A stretch of DNA of 64,000 nucleotides from JAOPZW01 sp963707695 (GCA_963707695.1 CAVPQY010000006.1:558001-622000), one strand, 5' to 3'; counted from the stretch's first letter, positions 33,187 to 41,971 are shown. Notes: generated by a model not told the origin, from the letters alone. Translations and numbers: made by a program.

Positions 33187-33252
33187 GGGCGCCGGGTCAC
33201 GTTCGACACCCGGTCACTTCCATCCGGGGCCGCGGAGCGGCAGGATCGGTCG

Positions 33253-33441
33253 ATGCTTCCGCTCGACCTCGCCCCCCAGCGGCTCCTGCTGGTCCCCGAG
33301 CGCCGCGACGTCCCGGCTCGCCGTGACCCCGCGGGCGCCGCGCGTGTCCGTCGCTACCGGCTGGCCCGCGTGCAGCTCAACGCCCGCACGCCGGCGGCGC
33401 GGACGGCGCGGCTCGCGCAGCTGCGGCGCCGCTACGACTGA
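33253..33441 (+). CDS. Small Arg/Leu-rich protein, 62 residues
   Basis: Begins MLPLDLAPQRLLLVPERRDV and ends in an Arg-rich helix (ARTARLAQLRRRYD). An AGGA lies nine bases before the ATG. Very basic and without a recognised domain. It may be real or a chance reading frame in GC-rich DNA; conservation would decide. Confidence 0.4.
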   Translation: MLPLDLAPQRLLLVPERRDVPARRDPAGAARVRRYRLARVQLNARTPAARTARLAQLRRRYD

Positions 33442-33468
33442 ACCCTCCCGCGCGACCGCGCCGCGCCC

Positions 33469-33474
33469 TACCAT
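33469..33474 (+). promoter_or_regulatory. -10 (TACCAT) for leaderless small membrane protein transcript
   Basis: TACCAT seven bases before the ATG at 33482. Confidence 0.6.
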
Positions 33475-33481
33475 CCAGGGC

Positions 33482-33655
33482 ATGGAGCAGTCCGGTCCCT
33501 CGTTCGGTGCACGCATCCTGGCCGTCCTCGTCCTCGCGGTCGCCGCCTGGTTCCTGCTGAAGGTCGTCATCAGCGCCGTCGTGGGCATCGCCTGGATCGT
33601 CGCCGTGGTCGTCGCGATCATCGGCGTGCTCTGGGCCGTGCGCACGCTCACCTGA
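33482..33655 (+). CDS. Small two-helix membrane protein, 57 residues
   Basis: After about ten polar residues the sequence is almost entirely hydrophobic (ILAVLVLAVAAWFLLKVVISAVVGIAWIV and on), forming two helices with a single Lys between. Short conserved-style membrane peptides of this kind are common in actinobacteria, with no known function. A correctly spaced -10 supports it. It is followed after one base by a second small membrane protein gene. Confidence 0.68.
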   Translation: MEQSGPSFGARILAVLVLAVAAWFLLKVVISAVVGIAWIVAVVVAIIGVLWAVRTLT

Positions 33656-33656
33656 G

Positions 33657-33956
33657 ATGGCCGGCGGGGCCTTCGTCGTCATCGCGCTGTCCTTCGGGCT
33701 GGCCGGCGGCGTCGTGGGACGGCTGAAGGGCAGCTCGTTCCTGCTCTGGTTCCTGGTCTCCGCGATCCCGCCCTTCATCGGGCTCCTGGCCGCGGTGCTC
33801 TACCGCAACGAGCGCGAGGAGCCGCACCGCCGGTGTCCGGGCTGCGGGAAGGTCGTGCCCCTGCACCAGGCGCTCTGCACCCGCTGCGGCACCGAGCTCG
33901 AGTTCCCCGAGGACGTCGGGCCGGACGAGCCTGCGACGGCCCTCCCAGCCCGCTGA
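33657..33956 (+). CDS. Small membrane protein with C-terminal zinc ribbon
   Basis: 99 residues: two N-terminal helices separated by VGRLKGSSF, then a cytosolic zinc ribbon CPGCGK...CTRCG (two C-x2-C pairs 15 residues apart) and an acidic tail. Such membrane-zinc-ribbon proteins are widespread and mostly uncharacterised. ATG one base after the stop of the preceding small gene, so the two are co-transcribed. The ilvB promoter starts 19 bases after its stop. Confidence 0.78.
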   Translation: MAGGAFVVIALSFGLAGGVVGRLKGSSFLLWFLVSAIPPFIGLLAAVLYRNEREEPHRRCPGCGKVVPLHQALCTRCGTELEFPEDVGPDEPATALPAR

Positions 33957-33974
33957 GGGCCGCAGGACCGCTGG

Positions 33975-33980
33975 TAGACT
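33975..33980 (+). promoter_or_regulatory. Candidate -10 (TAGACT) of ilvBN
   Basis: TAGACT 63 bases before the ilvB ATG, implying a leader of about 56 bases. Confidence 0.45.
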
Positions 33981-33988
33981 CGGCCTTC

Positions 33989-34009
33989 CGGCCCGCCCCG
34001 CGCGGGCCG
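33989..34009 (+). promoter_or_regulatory. Hairpin in the ilvB leader
   Basis: CGGCCCG and CGGGCCG arms (seven bases) around a seven-base loop, just after the predicted transcription start. I see no leader peptide with branched-chain codons, so classical attenuation is not supported. Confidence 0.35.
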
Positions 34010-34043
34010 ACCCACCCTCGAGCAGCAGGAGCAGCGGAAGCAC

Positions 34044-35720
34044 ATGCGCGCCGTCGACGCCATCATGGAGTGCCTGAAGGCGGAAGGCGTCGACGTCGTC
34101 TTCGGCCTTCCGGGCGGGGCGAACCTCCCGACCTACGACGCGCTCGTCGACGGCGGGATCCACCACGTGCTCGTCCGCCACGAGGCGGGCGGCGGTCACG
34201 CCGCCGAGGGCTACGCCAAGGCCACCGGCAAGGTGGGCGTCGCCTTCGGCACCTCGGGCCCCGGGGCGACGAACCTCGTCACGCCGATCATGGACGCGAT
34301 GATGGACTCCGTCCCGACGGTCTTCCTCACCGGGCAGGTCCGGACGGAGCTGCTGGGCACGGACGGCTTCCAGGAGGCCGACATCCTGGGGATCACGATG
34401 CCGGCGGTGAAGCACAGCTTCATGATCCAGCACCCGCTCGAGATCCCCCGCGTGATCCACGAGGCCTTCCACATCGCGCGCACCGGGCGCCCGGGCCCGG
34501 TCGTCATCGACATCCCGCAGGACCTCTCGCGCGTCGACATCGACTACGAGCCCGTCACCGACGTCCACCTGCCCGGCTACCAGCCGACGACGGACGGCAA
34601 CACGAAGCAGATCCGCCAGGCGGCCAAGGCGCTGGCCGCGGCCCGGCGCCCCGTGATCTACGCCGGCGGCGGCGTCGTCCTCGGCGACGCCTCGGCGGAG
34701 CTCACGGAGCTCGCGACCGCCGACGCCTTCCCGGTGACGACGACGCTCAACGGCCTCGGCGGGTTCCCAGCCCCGCATCCGCAGTGGCTCGGCATGCTCG
34801 GCATGCACGGCACGCGGGCCGCGAACTACGCGATGGACGAGGCCGACCTCATCTGCGCGGTGGGCGCCCGCTTCGACGACCGCATCACCGGCAAGCTCAG
34901 CGAGTTCGCGCCGCGGGCGAAGTTCATCCACGTCGACATCGACCCGGCCGAGATCTCCAAGAACGTCCCGGCCCACATCCCGATCGTCGGCGACGCCAAG
35001 CGCGTCCTGGCCAAGCTCGTGATCGAGTACCGCGCCCTGGGCGCCGACCGCGCGCGCCTCGACGCCTGGTGGCAGCGCATCCGCGAGTGGCAGGAGCGCC
35101 ACCCGCTGGCCTACACGGACACCGAGGACGCCGAGATCCGCCCGCAGTACATGGTCCAGGCGCTCTACGAGGCCACCGGCGGCGACGCGATCGTCACCTC
35201 CGACGTCGGCCAGCACCAGATGTGGGCCGCGCAGCACTTCCACTTCAAGGGCCCGCGCCGGTGGATCGGCTCCGGCGGCCTGGGGACGATGGGCTTCGGG
35301 CTGCCCGCGGCGATGGGCGCGAAGGTCGGCCGCCCCGAGGAGACCGTCGTCTGCATCGCCGGGGACGGCTCGGTGCAGATGAACATGCAGGAGCTCGCGA
35401 CGTGCGCCCAGGAGGGCATCGCCGTGAAGGTCTTCATCATGAACAACGGCTACCTCGGCATGGTCCGGCAGTGGCAGGAGCTCTTCTGGGACCGGCGCTA
35501 CTCGCAGGTCGACATGGGCCGGTACCCGGACTTCGTGAAGCTCGCCGAGGCCTACGGCGCGACGGGGATGCGCTTCACCGACAAGCGGACGCTCGTGGAG
35601 GACATGCGCAAGGCGCTGGCCACCGAGGGCCCGGTCCTCGTCGACGTCCGCGTGACGCCCGAGGAGAACGTGTACCCGATGATCGCGCCCGGGGCCGCCG
35701 CGCGCGACATGGTGGGGTAG
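34044..35720 (+). CDS. ilvB: Acetolactate synthase large subunit
   Basis: 558 residues. ThDP enzyme for the first common step of valine, leucine and isoleucine synthesis (two pyruvate, or pyruvate plus 2-oxobutyrate). Catalytic Glu47 lies in VRHEAGGGHAAEGYA; the FAD/central domain includes GMLGMHGTRAANYAM; the ThDP-Mg motif is GDGSVQMN...MNNGYLGMVRQWQE. The N-terminal GGANLPTYDAL differs from the more usual GG-x2-MP-xY. ATG has weak purine-rich sequence upstream (GGAGCAGCGGAAG). The regulatory subunit ilvN follows after seven bases. Confidence 0.95.
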   Translation: MRAVDAIMECLKAEGVDVVFGLPGGANLPTYDALVDGGIHHVLVRHEAGGGHAAEGYAKATGKVGVAFGTSGPGATNLVTPIMDAMMDSVPTVFLTGQVRTELLGTDGFQEADILGITMPAVKHSFMIQHPLEIPRVIHEAFHIARTGRPGPVVIDIPQDLSRVDIDYEPVTDVHLPGYQPTTDGNTKQIRQAAKALAAARRPVIYAGGGVVLGDASAELTELATADAFPVTTTLNGLGGFPAPHPQWLGMLGMHGTRAANYAMDEADLICAVGARFDDRITGKLSEFAPRAKFIHVDIDPAEISKNVPAHIPIVGDAKRVLAKLVIEYRALGADRARLDAWWQRIREWQERHPLAYTDTEDAEIRPQYMVQALYEATGGDAIVTSDVGQHQMWAAQHFHFKGPRRWIGSGGLGTMGFGLPAAMGAKVGRPEETVVCIAGDGSVQMNMQELATCAQEGIAVKVFIMNNGYLGMVRQWQELFWDRRYSQVDMGRYPDFVKLAEAYGATGMRFTDKRTLVEDMRKALATEGPVLVDVRVTPEENVYPMIAPGAAARDMVG

Positions 35721-35727
35721 CGGGATC

Positions 35728-36285
35728 GTGGGCGAGCCGGGCACGAAGGAGCTGCTGAGCCTCGAGGAGCTCGAGGCCTCGGGCGCGCTGCGCACGGGGC
35801 GCAAGCACACGCTGTCGATCCTCGTCGAGAACAAGCCGGGCGTCCTGACCCGCATCGCGGGGCTCTTCGCCCGGCGCGGGTTCAACATCGACACGCTGTC
35901 GGTCGGGCCGACCGACGACGAGCGCTACTCGCGCGTCACGCTGACCCTCGACGGCGCGCTGCACCCGATCGACCAGGTCACGAAGCAGCTGCACAAGCTC
36001 ATCAACGTCCTGAAGATCCGCGACCTCGAGCCGAGCGGCACCGTGGCGCGGGAGCTCGCGATGTTCAAGGTCGCCGCCGACGGCGACCGCCGCGCGGAGC
36101 TCCTGCAGGCCACCGAGGTCTTCCGCGGGAAGGTCGTCGACCTGGGCAAGAAGTCCGTGATCATCGAGCTCACGGGCACGACCGAGAAGATCGAGGCCTT
36201 CGAGAAGCTCGTGCGGCCCTACGGCCTCATCGAGATGATGCGGACGGGCGAGATCGCGGTCAGCCGCGGTCGCTCCGAGACCTGA
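35728..36285 (+). CDS. ilvN: Acetolactate synthase small (regulatory) subunit
   Basis: 185 residues. The ACT domain spans about residues 26-100 (HTLSILVENKPGVLTRIAGLF, RGFNIDTLSVGPTDD, SRVTLTLDG) and binds valine for feedback inhibition; the C-terminal domain (ELAMFKVAADGDRRAELL, ...GTTEKIEAFEKLVRPYG) completes the family. GTG start seven bases after ilvB. A hairpin immediately follows its stop. ilvC is not here but 16 kb downstream. Confidence 0.95.
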   Translation: MGEPGTKELLSLEELEASGALRTGRKHTLSILVENKPGVLTRIAGLFARRGFNIDTLSVGPTDDERYSRVTLTLDGALHPIDQVTKQLHKLINVLKIRDLEPSGTVARELAMFKVAADGDRRAELLQATEVFRGKVVDLGKKSVIIELTGTTEKIEAFEKLVRPYGLIEMMRTGEIAVSRGRSET

Positions 36286-36300
36286 GCGGAAGGCTTCCGC
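36286..36300 (+). terminator. Hairpin after ilvN, candidate terminator
   Basis: GCGGAA-ggc-TTCCGC begins one base after the ilvN stop: six-base stem, three-base loop, no T-run. It separates ilvBN from the convergent GNAT gene. Confidence 0.45.
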
Positions 36301-36329
36301 CGCCTGCCAGGACTCGCCTGCTTCGCGGC

Positions 36330-36818
36330 TCAGAGCCGGCGGTGCATCACGTGGAGGCCGACGAGGCCTTCCGTGGGGTGGTCGAAGGCCTCGGGCACCG
36401 TGCCGACGATCGTGAAGCCGAGGGCGTGCCAGAGGTGGAGGGCGCGGGCGTTCGTCGCCACGACCGCGTTGAACTGCATCGCGCGGTAGCCCTCCGCGCG
36501 GGCCCAGGCCAGGGCCTCCTCGCCGAGGGCGCGGCCGGCGCCGCGCCCGGCGTGGGCGGGGTCGACCATGAAGCTCGCGGTCGACACGTGCGCGCCGTTG
36601 CCCGCCCGGTTCGGGCCCATCTTGGCGCTGCCCAGGACCGTGCCGTCGTCGTCGACGGCGACGACCGTCCGGCCGGGCGGCTCCTGGATCCACAGCGCGC
36701 GTCCCTCCGCCTCCTCGACGTCCGAGGGGTAGGCGTAGGTCTCGCCCGCCGCGACGATCGCCCGGAAGAAGGGCCAGATCGCCGGCCAGTCGCCCGGGTC
36801 GGCGTCGCGGACGCGCAC
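36330..36818 (-). CDS. GNAT family N-acetyltransferase
   Basis: 162 residues. The acetyl-CoA-binding loop appears as VDPAHAGRGAGRALGEEALAWA, the Q/RxxGxG/A motif; preceding strand VLGSAKMGPNRAG and the later FNAVVATNARALHLWHALGF motif B are typical. Similar to amino-acid or small-molecule acetyltransferases of the phosphinothricin group, though specificity is unknown. GTG start at 36818, 17 bases after the cupin stop; third gene of the amine oxidase-cupin-GNAT unit. Confidence 0.88.
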   Translation of the reverse strand: MRVRDADPGDWPAIWPFFRAIVAAGETYAYPSDVEEAEGRALWIQEPPGRTVVAVDDDGTVLGSAKMGPNRAGNGAHVSTASFMVDPAHAGRGAGRALGEEALAWARAEGYRAMQFNAVVATNARALHLWHALGFTIVGTVPEAFDHPTEGLVGLHVMHRRL

Positions 36819-36835
36819 GGCCGGCGGGCGGGCCG

Positions 36836-37222
36836 CTACGCCGGCCAGTCGGCCTGGGCCTGGGTGGAGTCCTGCTCGCGCCGCGGGCCGAAGATGAGGT
36901 ACTCCATCCCCTCGGGCCCGGCGGCGTAGGACCGCACGACCGACGGCGCCAGGCGCAGGGCGTCCATCGTCGCGAGCGGGACGACCTCGCCGTCGAGCAG
37001 CGCCTCGCCGCTGCCCGCCAGGACGACGCAGACCTCCTCGGCCTCGTCGTGGCGATGGGCGAACGGCAGGCGCTCGCCGGGCGCGAGGCGCTGGAGGCTG
37101 AGCCCGGTCTGGTCGGCGTCGAGCTCCCCGAAGGGGAACCGCGCCTGGAGTCCTGGACCGAGGCCGTGCTTGGCCGCCTGGTCCTCGACGTCGCGCAGGT
37201 TGCGCAGGGTGTACGCGCTCAT
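36836..37222 (-). CDS. Cupin domain protein
   Basis: 128 residues, one small beta-barrel. Motif 1 is seen as FAHRHDEAEEVCVVLAGSG (His, His, Glu ligands) and motif 2 as PLATMDALRLAPSVVRSYAAG, where the usual His is missing, so metal binding may be weaker or only partial. Such proteins often bind small ligands or act as isomerases or oxygenases. ATG 10 bases after the amine oxidase stop, so the genes are co-transcribed. Confidence 0.82.
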   Translation of the reverse strand: MSAYTLRNLRDVEDQAAKHGLGPGLQARFPFGELDADQTGLSLQRLAPGERLPFAHRHDEAEEVCVVLAGSGEALLDGEVVPLATMDALRLAPSVVRSYAAGPEGMEYLIFGPRREQDSTQAQADWPA

Positions 37223-37232
37223 GCGACCCGCA

Positions 37233-38714
37233 CTACCCGCCCGCGAGGATCGCGCGCGCCGCCTCCTCGCCGGAGCGGACGGCGCCGTCCATGTAGCCGT
37301 TCCAGTACGTCGCCGTCTCCGTCCCGGCCCAGTGGATGCGCCCGAGCGGCTTGCGCAGCAGCGGCCCGTAGCGGCGCAGGAGGCCCTTCGTCGGGTGCGC
37401 GACCGGGCAGCCGCGCGTCCAGGCCTCGTCGGTCCAGTCGAGCTCGAAGGACTCCGTGGGCTTCGCCGCCTCGGGCCCGAAGAAGTCGACGAAGTTCCCC
37501 AGGACGGCCCGGCGCCGCTCCGAGCGCGACAGCCGCGCGGCCCGGTCGGCCTCGGCGCCGCCGATGAACCCGAAGAGGATCCCGGGGGGCCCGCCGGACG
37601 GCGGGGTGTTGTCGAAGGTCGTGTTGGCCGGCCCCTGGTCCGACACGGCCTGGCCGCTGAGGCCGGCGTCGCGCCAGAAGGGGCGGTCGTACACGGCCTC
37701 CCACTTGATGAGGTGCCCCGGCTTGAGGCCGGCCAGCAGCCGGCGGCGGTCGCGCGGCAGGCCGGGGCGGAAGTCGATGCGGCGCAGCAGCACGGGCGGG
37801 ATCGCGACGACGACCTGGTCGGCGGTGACCACGAGCCCGTCGGTCTCGACCCGCACCGTGCGCCCGTGGTGCTCGATGCGCCGCACCGGCTGGCGGCGGA
37901 GCACGCGCGAGCCGAGCCGGCGCGCGACCTCCTGCGCGACCCGCTGCGAGCCGCCGTCGAAGCGCGACTCCTGCGCGCCGCCGCCGGTCGTGATGAGGCG
38001 GAAGAAGCTCCCGGGCGTCGTCTCGTTGCCCGCGGCCGCGGTGTAGAAGAGCGCGAACAGGAGCGAGATCCGGGACGCCTCGGCGCCGAACAGCCCCTCC
38101 GTCGCCGCGTCGAAGATCGCGCGGCCGCCGGGGGTCTTGACGTTCGCCTGCTTGAAGGCCTCGAGCGTCGTGGCGTCCCACTCGGCCGCCTTCGGCGCCG
38201 TCCAGGGCGCCGTGACGGGGACCGCCGCGGCCATGGCGTCGAGCCCACCGATCGAGCCGATGGCGTCAAGGAAGCGCGGGTCGCCGGAGATGCCGGTGGC
38301 GGCCGGGTAGGGGTACGGCGACCGCGCCCCGTCGAGCCGCAGGATGTTCTCGCCCTCGTTGTAGGTCTTGAAGGTCCCGACGCCGACGGCCGCGGCCAGC
38401 GCCTGGATCCGGTCCTGCGTCGGCCCGACGTACTGGCCGCCGACCTCGGAGATCACGCCGCCGGGGAGGTGCTGGTTCAGCGTCCGGCCGCCGACGCGCG
38501 AGCGCGCCTCGAGCACGAGGACGTCCTTGCCGCCCGCCGCGAGCGCCCGGGCCGCCGACAGCCCGGCGAAGCCCGCGCCCACGACGACGACCTCCGTGCG
38601 GCGGTGCCGGCGCCGGTGCCGGCGCGCCGCCGCGGTGGCCGTCGGCGCCAGCAGCGCCGCCCCTCCGGCCGCCCCGCCTTCGAGCAGCCGCCTGCGCGTG
38701 ATCCTCTCGCTCAT
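37233..38714 (-). CDS. Tat-exported flavin monoamine oxidase
   Basis: 493 residues. A twin-arginine signal (ITRRRLLEGGAAGGAALLAP) shows export of the folded, FAD-loaded enzyme. The FAD loop is VVVGAGFAGLSAARAL with the GGRT motif (RSRVGGRTL) after it, and the C-terminal FAD contact is RIHWAGTETATYWNGYMDGAV. Family members oxidise primary or secondary amines with O2. ATG start with a -10 (TAGGGT) six bases upstream, so leaderless. Heads a unit with the cupin and GNAT genes, which may process amine products. Confidence 0.92.
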   Translation of the reverse strand: MSERITRRRLLEGGAAGGAALLAPTATAAARRHRRRHRRTEVVVVGAGFAGLSAARALAAGGKDVLVLEARSRVGGRTLNQHLPGGVISEVGGQYVGPTQDRIQALAAAVGVGTFKTYNEGENILRLDGARSPYPYPAATGISGDPRFLDAIGSIGGLDAMAAAVPVTAPWTAPKAAEWDATTLEAFKQANVKTPGGRAIFDAATEGLFGAEASRISLLFALFYTAAAGNETTPGSFFRLITTGGGAQESRFDGGSQRVAQEVARRLGSRVLRRQPVRRIEHHGRTVRVETDGLVVTADQVVVAIPPVLLRRIDFRPGLPRDRRRLLAGLKPGHLIKWEAVYDRPFWRDAGLSGQAVSDQGPANTTFDNTPPSGGPPGILFGFIGGAEADRAARLSRSERRRAVLGNFVDFFGPEAAKPTESFELDWTDEAWTRGCPVAHPTKGLLRRYGPLLRKPLGRIHWAGTETATYWNGYMDGAVRSGEEAARAILAGG

Positions 38715-38720
38715 GCGGGC

Positions 38721-38726
38721 ACCCTA
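38721..38726 (-). promoter_or_regulatory. -10 (TAGGGT) for leaderless amine oxidase transcript
   Basis: TAGGGT six bases before the ATG at 38714; an 11-base-stem inverted repeat sits just upstream, where a -35 or operator would be. Confidence 0.6.
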
Positions 38727-38729
38727 CGC

Positions 38730-38754
38730 GGCGGCGCGCCGACGGCGCGCCGCC
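38730..38754 (-). terminator. Strong hairpin between the sugar ABC operon and the amine oxidase gene
   Basis: Two 11-base arms (GGCGGCGCGCC and its complement) around a GAC loop, 12 bases after the permease stop on the minus strand. No T-run. Likely terminates the sugar ABC operon; it also occupies the -35 region of the amine oxidase promoter. Confidence 0.6.
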
Positions 38755-38766
38755 CGCGGGACGTGC

Positions 38767-40007
38767 CTAGACCCTGCCGCGCAGGGACCGCTGCTTGCGC
38801 CCGAGCGCGTCGAGCACCACGGCGACCAGCAGGACGCCGCCGGTGACCATGAACTTCGTCGACGACTCGTACCCGAGCAGGTCCATGCCGTTGTTGATGG
38901 AGCCGATGACGAGCGCGCCCAGCAGCGCGCCCCACACCGAGCCGCGGCCGCCGAAGAGGCTGACGCCGGCGATCACCGGCCCGGCGATCGCCAGCAGCAG
39001 GAAGTCGCCGCTGCCGGAGCTCTGGTTGACGGCGAGCAGCCGCGAGGCGGCGAGGACGCCGCCGAACGCCGCCAGCGTCGAGCCCAGGACGAACACGATC
39101 GTCTTCACGCGCGTCGTCCGGATGCCCGCGCGTCGCGCCGCCTCCTCGTTGCCGCCCGAGGCCAGGACGTGGCGGCCGTAGGGCGTGCGCTGGACGAGCG
39201 CCTCGAAGATGATCACGAGGGCGACGAGGATGACCAGGGCGACCGGCACGCCGCGGTCGTTGTTGACGACCTCGACGGCGACGAGCAGGGCGATCGCGGC
39301 CGCCCCCAGGCGGATGACGAGGTTCGAGAACGGCTCGAGCTCGAGGCCCGCCGCGGCCCGTCGCCGGCGGGTCGCCAGCGTCGAGCCCACGAGCGCCGCG
39401 ATGAGGACGACCGCGACCGTCCACCCGAGCCAGTCGGCCAGGAAGCTGTTCGCGAGGTTCGTGATCTTCGTGTCGGTGATGTTCACCGTGCCGGTCTCGC
39501 CCAGGACCGCGAGCTGGGCGCCCTGCCAGCCCAGGAAGCCCGCGAGCGTCACGACGAAGGACGGGATCGCCAGCCACGTGACGATCGTGCCCTGGAAGAG
39601 CCCGATGAGGGCGCCGACGACGAGCGCGGCCGCGATCGCCTCGTAGCCGCCCCAGCCGTGCTTGACCGAGAGGACGGCCATGATGGCCGCGCACAGGCCG
39701 CTCACCGCGCCGACCGACAGGTCGATCTCGCCGAGCAGCAGGATGAGCACGACGCCGACCGACACCGTCCCGATCGGCGGCGATCTGCAGCGCGAGGTTC
39801 GTGAGGTTCGTCGAGGTCAGGAAGTTCGAGTTGGCGACGGCGAAGATACGTCCAGATGAGCGCGAGGACGATGAGGACGCGCAGCGAGCCGAGCTCGCCC
39901 TCGGCCAGGCGCTTGACCCACGCGCGCGGACCCCGGTCGGGCGCCTCGCTCTCGGGCGCGGGCGGGAGCTCGTCGGCGACGACGGCGCCATGGGCGGTGG
40001 TGCTCAT
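38767..40007 (-). pseudogene. Sugar ABC transporter permease (XylH/RbsC family), two frameshifts
   Basis: Three frames join into a 412-residue permease. Frame 1 from the ATG at 40007 (MSTTAHGAVV...LRVLIVLALIWT), frame 2 with IFAVANSNFLTSTNLTNLALQIAA, frame 3 from about 39775 with SVGVVLILLLGEIDLSVGAVSG through the end. Deleting one base near 39848 and one near 39775 restores a continuous XylH-like protein and an exact multiple of three. The EIDLSVG and later LGSTLAAFGGVLAASRL and GGRGSVWGALLGALVIGSINNGMDLLG segments are family hallmarks. The ATG overlaps the ATPase stop (ATGA). All motifs are intact, so insertion errors are likelier than gene decay. Confidence 0.85.
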
Positions 40008-40849
40008 GAGGAGGCCTCCTTCGGGGCGCCGCCGGAGAGGCCCGAGCCACCGGTCTCGGCGGCGCCGGTCGGGCTGTCGGAGACGCCGGTGATGGCGGCG
40101 ACGACTTCCTGGCGCTGGTCGGCGGTGGCCGCGTACTCGCCCGCGTTGCGTCCCAGGCGCAGCACGACGATGCGGTCGGCGACCTGGAAGACGTCGGCCA
40201 GGTTGTGGGAGATGAGGATCACGCCGAGCCCACGGTCCCGGAGGCGGCGCACGAGCTGGAGCACCTGCTCGGTCTGCGCGACGCCGAGCGCCGCCGTCGG
40301 CTCGTCGAGGATGACCATGCGGGGCTCGCCCAGCATCGACCGGGCGATGGCGACGGTCTGGCGCTGGCCGCCGGAGAGCATGCCGACCTCCGCGCGCACG
40401 GACTTCAGCGTCCGCACGGCGAGGGAGTCCAGCAGCCGCCGCGACTCCTTCTCCATCGTGATCTCGTCGAGGGCCGGCCCGCGGTCGGCCTCGCGACCGA
40501 GCCAGAGGTTGGCGACGACGTCGAGGTTGTCGCACAGCGCGAGGTCCTGGTAGACGACCGCGATGCCCAGCTTGGCCGAGTCGGCCGGCGAGTGGATCCT
40601 GATCTGCTCGCCGCCGAGCTCGAAGGTCCCGGCGTCCGCCGGCCCGACGCCGGAGATGGTCTTGATGAGCGTGGACTTGCCGGCGCCGTTGTCGCCCACG
40701 AGGGCGACGACCTCTCCGGCGTTGACGTCGAGGTCGACGTCCTGGAGCGCCTGCACCGCCCCGAAGCGCTTGGACACGCCGCGCAGCTTCAGGAGGGGAC
40801 CGGCGCCGGCCGGCGCCTGGGCGGCGCCGGCCTGCGTCTCGGTGGCCAT
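40004..40849 (-). CDS. Sugar ABC transporter ATPase, single-domain (FrcA-like)
   Basis: 281 residues. Walker A GDNGAGKST, the CUT2 signature LSGGQRQ, Walker B MVILDEPTAALG and switch His in ILISHNLADVF. Xylose/ribose importers usually have a duplicated ATPase of about 500 residues; this one has only a single domain, like the fructose importer FrcA. Lies five bases after the binding-protein stop and overlaps the permease start. The reading frame is intact, unlike its operon neighbours. Confidence 0.92.
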   Translation of the reverse strand: MATETQAGAAQAPAGAGPLLKLRGVSKRFGAVQALQDVDLDVNAGEVVALVGDNGAGKSTLIKTISGVGPADAGTFELGGEQIRIHSPADSAKLGIAVVYQDLALCDNLDVVANLWLGREADRGPALDEITMEKESRRLLDSLAVRTLKSVRAEVGMLSGGQRQTVAIARSMLGEPRMVILDEPTAALGVAQTEQVLQLVRRLRDRGLGVILISHNLADVFQVADRIVVLRLGRNAGEYAATADQRQEVVAAITGVSDSPTGAAETGGSGLSGGAPKEASS

Positions 40850-40854
40850 GATGG

Positions 40855-41971
40855 CTACTGGATCCCTTCCGCCTTGCAGCCGGCGGCGGAGGCGCCGGTG
40901 CACAGCTCGGACGGCTTGTAGAGCCCGTCCTTGATGATCGTGGACTTGACGTTGGCCTTCGTCACCGCGACCGGGGTCAGGATGACCGAAGACACGTCCT
41001 TCTTGCCGTTGTTGACCTTCGTGATCTTCAGGCTCGCGGGCGGCTGCTTGCCCGTCGCGACGGCGTAGGCCAGCTCGGCGGCCTGCTCGGCCTCCGGCTT
41101 GAACGCCTTGTAGACCGTCATGTACTGCTCGCCCGCGAGGATCCGCTGGATCCCGGCCAGCTCGGCGTCCTGGCCCGTCGTCGGGACCTTCTTGGGGTCG
41201 ACGCCGTTGCCCTTCATGGCCGCGATCGCGCCGCCGGCGGTGCCGTCGTTCGCGGCGTAGACGCCGTCGATGTTCGCCTTGCCGAGCGCGGTGATGGCCT
41301 GCTCCATCTCCGTCTGGGCCTTGTCGGGCGACCAGTCGGGGGTGTCGTACTCCTTGGCGATCTTCACGCCGGACTTGTCGAGCACGGAGTGGGCGCCCGA
41401 CTTGAACAGCTTGGCGTTGTTGTCCGTCGGCGCGCCGTTGATCATCACGATCGACTTGCCGTTCGGGGACCCGAGCGCCTTCGAGCAGCGAGGTGCCCTG
41501 GAGCTTGCCGACCTGCGCGTTGTCGTAGGAGATGTAGTAGTCGACGTCCGCGTTCGTGACGAGCCGGTCGTAGGAGACCACCGGGATGTTCGATTGCTTG
41601 GCCCGCGTCACGATGGCCGCGGCCGAGGCCGCGTCGACGGGATCGAGGACGATCGCGTTCGCGCCCTGGGTGATGGCCGCCTCGGCCTGGGTCTGCTGCT
41701 TGGAGGCGTCCTGGTCGGCGTTGGAGTAGATGAGCTGGCAGTTCGGGCAGATGGCCTTGAGCTTGGCCGTGAACAGCGGCCGGTCCTGAGCCTCGTAGCG
41801 CGTGGTCTTGGACTCCGGCAGGAGCAGGGCGATCTTCTTGCTCTGGCTGCTGCTGGAGCCCGAGCTGCTGCTCGAGCTGTTGTCGTTGTTGTCGCTGCCG
41901 CAGGCAGCGACGACGAGTGCGACGGACGCGAGCGCGACGCTCACGGCCATCCGCATGGGGATGTGCCTCAT
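40855..41971 (-). pseudogene. Sugar-binding lipoprotein (XylF-like periplasmic-binding protein), one frameshift
   Basis: Two frames join into a 371-residue solute-binding protein. N-terminal frame: signal with lipobox (ALVVAACG), Ser/Asn-rich linker, then KIALLLPESKTTRYEAQDRPLF, AITQGANAIVLDPVD and VDYYISYDNAQVGKLQG, typical of the D-xylose binding family. C-terminal frame from about 41478 resumes with MINGAPTDNNAKLFKSG, DGVYAANDGTAGGAIAAMKG and PTTGQDAELAGIQRI. One extra base near 41478 accounts for the break. ATG at 41971 has a very strong GGAGGAGGAA site and overlaps the ROK stop (ATGA). Captures a sugar, likely a pentose, for the operon's importer. Confidence 0.87.

Noticed and set aside
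33190..33240. Possible tRNA-like segment (GTTCGACAC)
   Set aside because: No cloverleaf can be drawn around it; no anticodon arm or acceptor stem.
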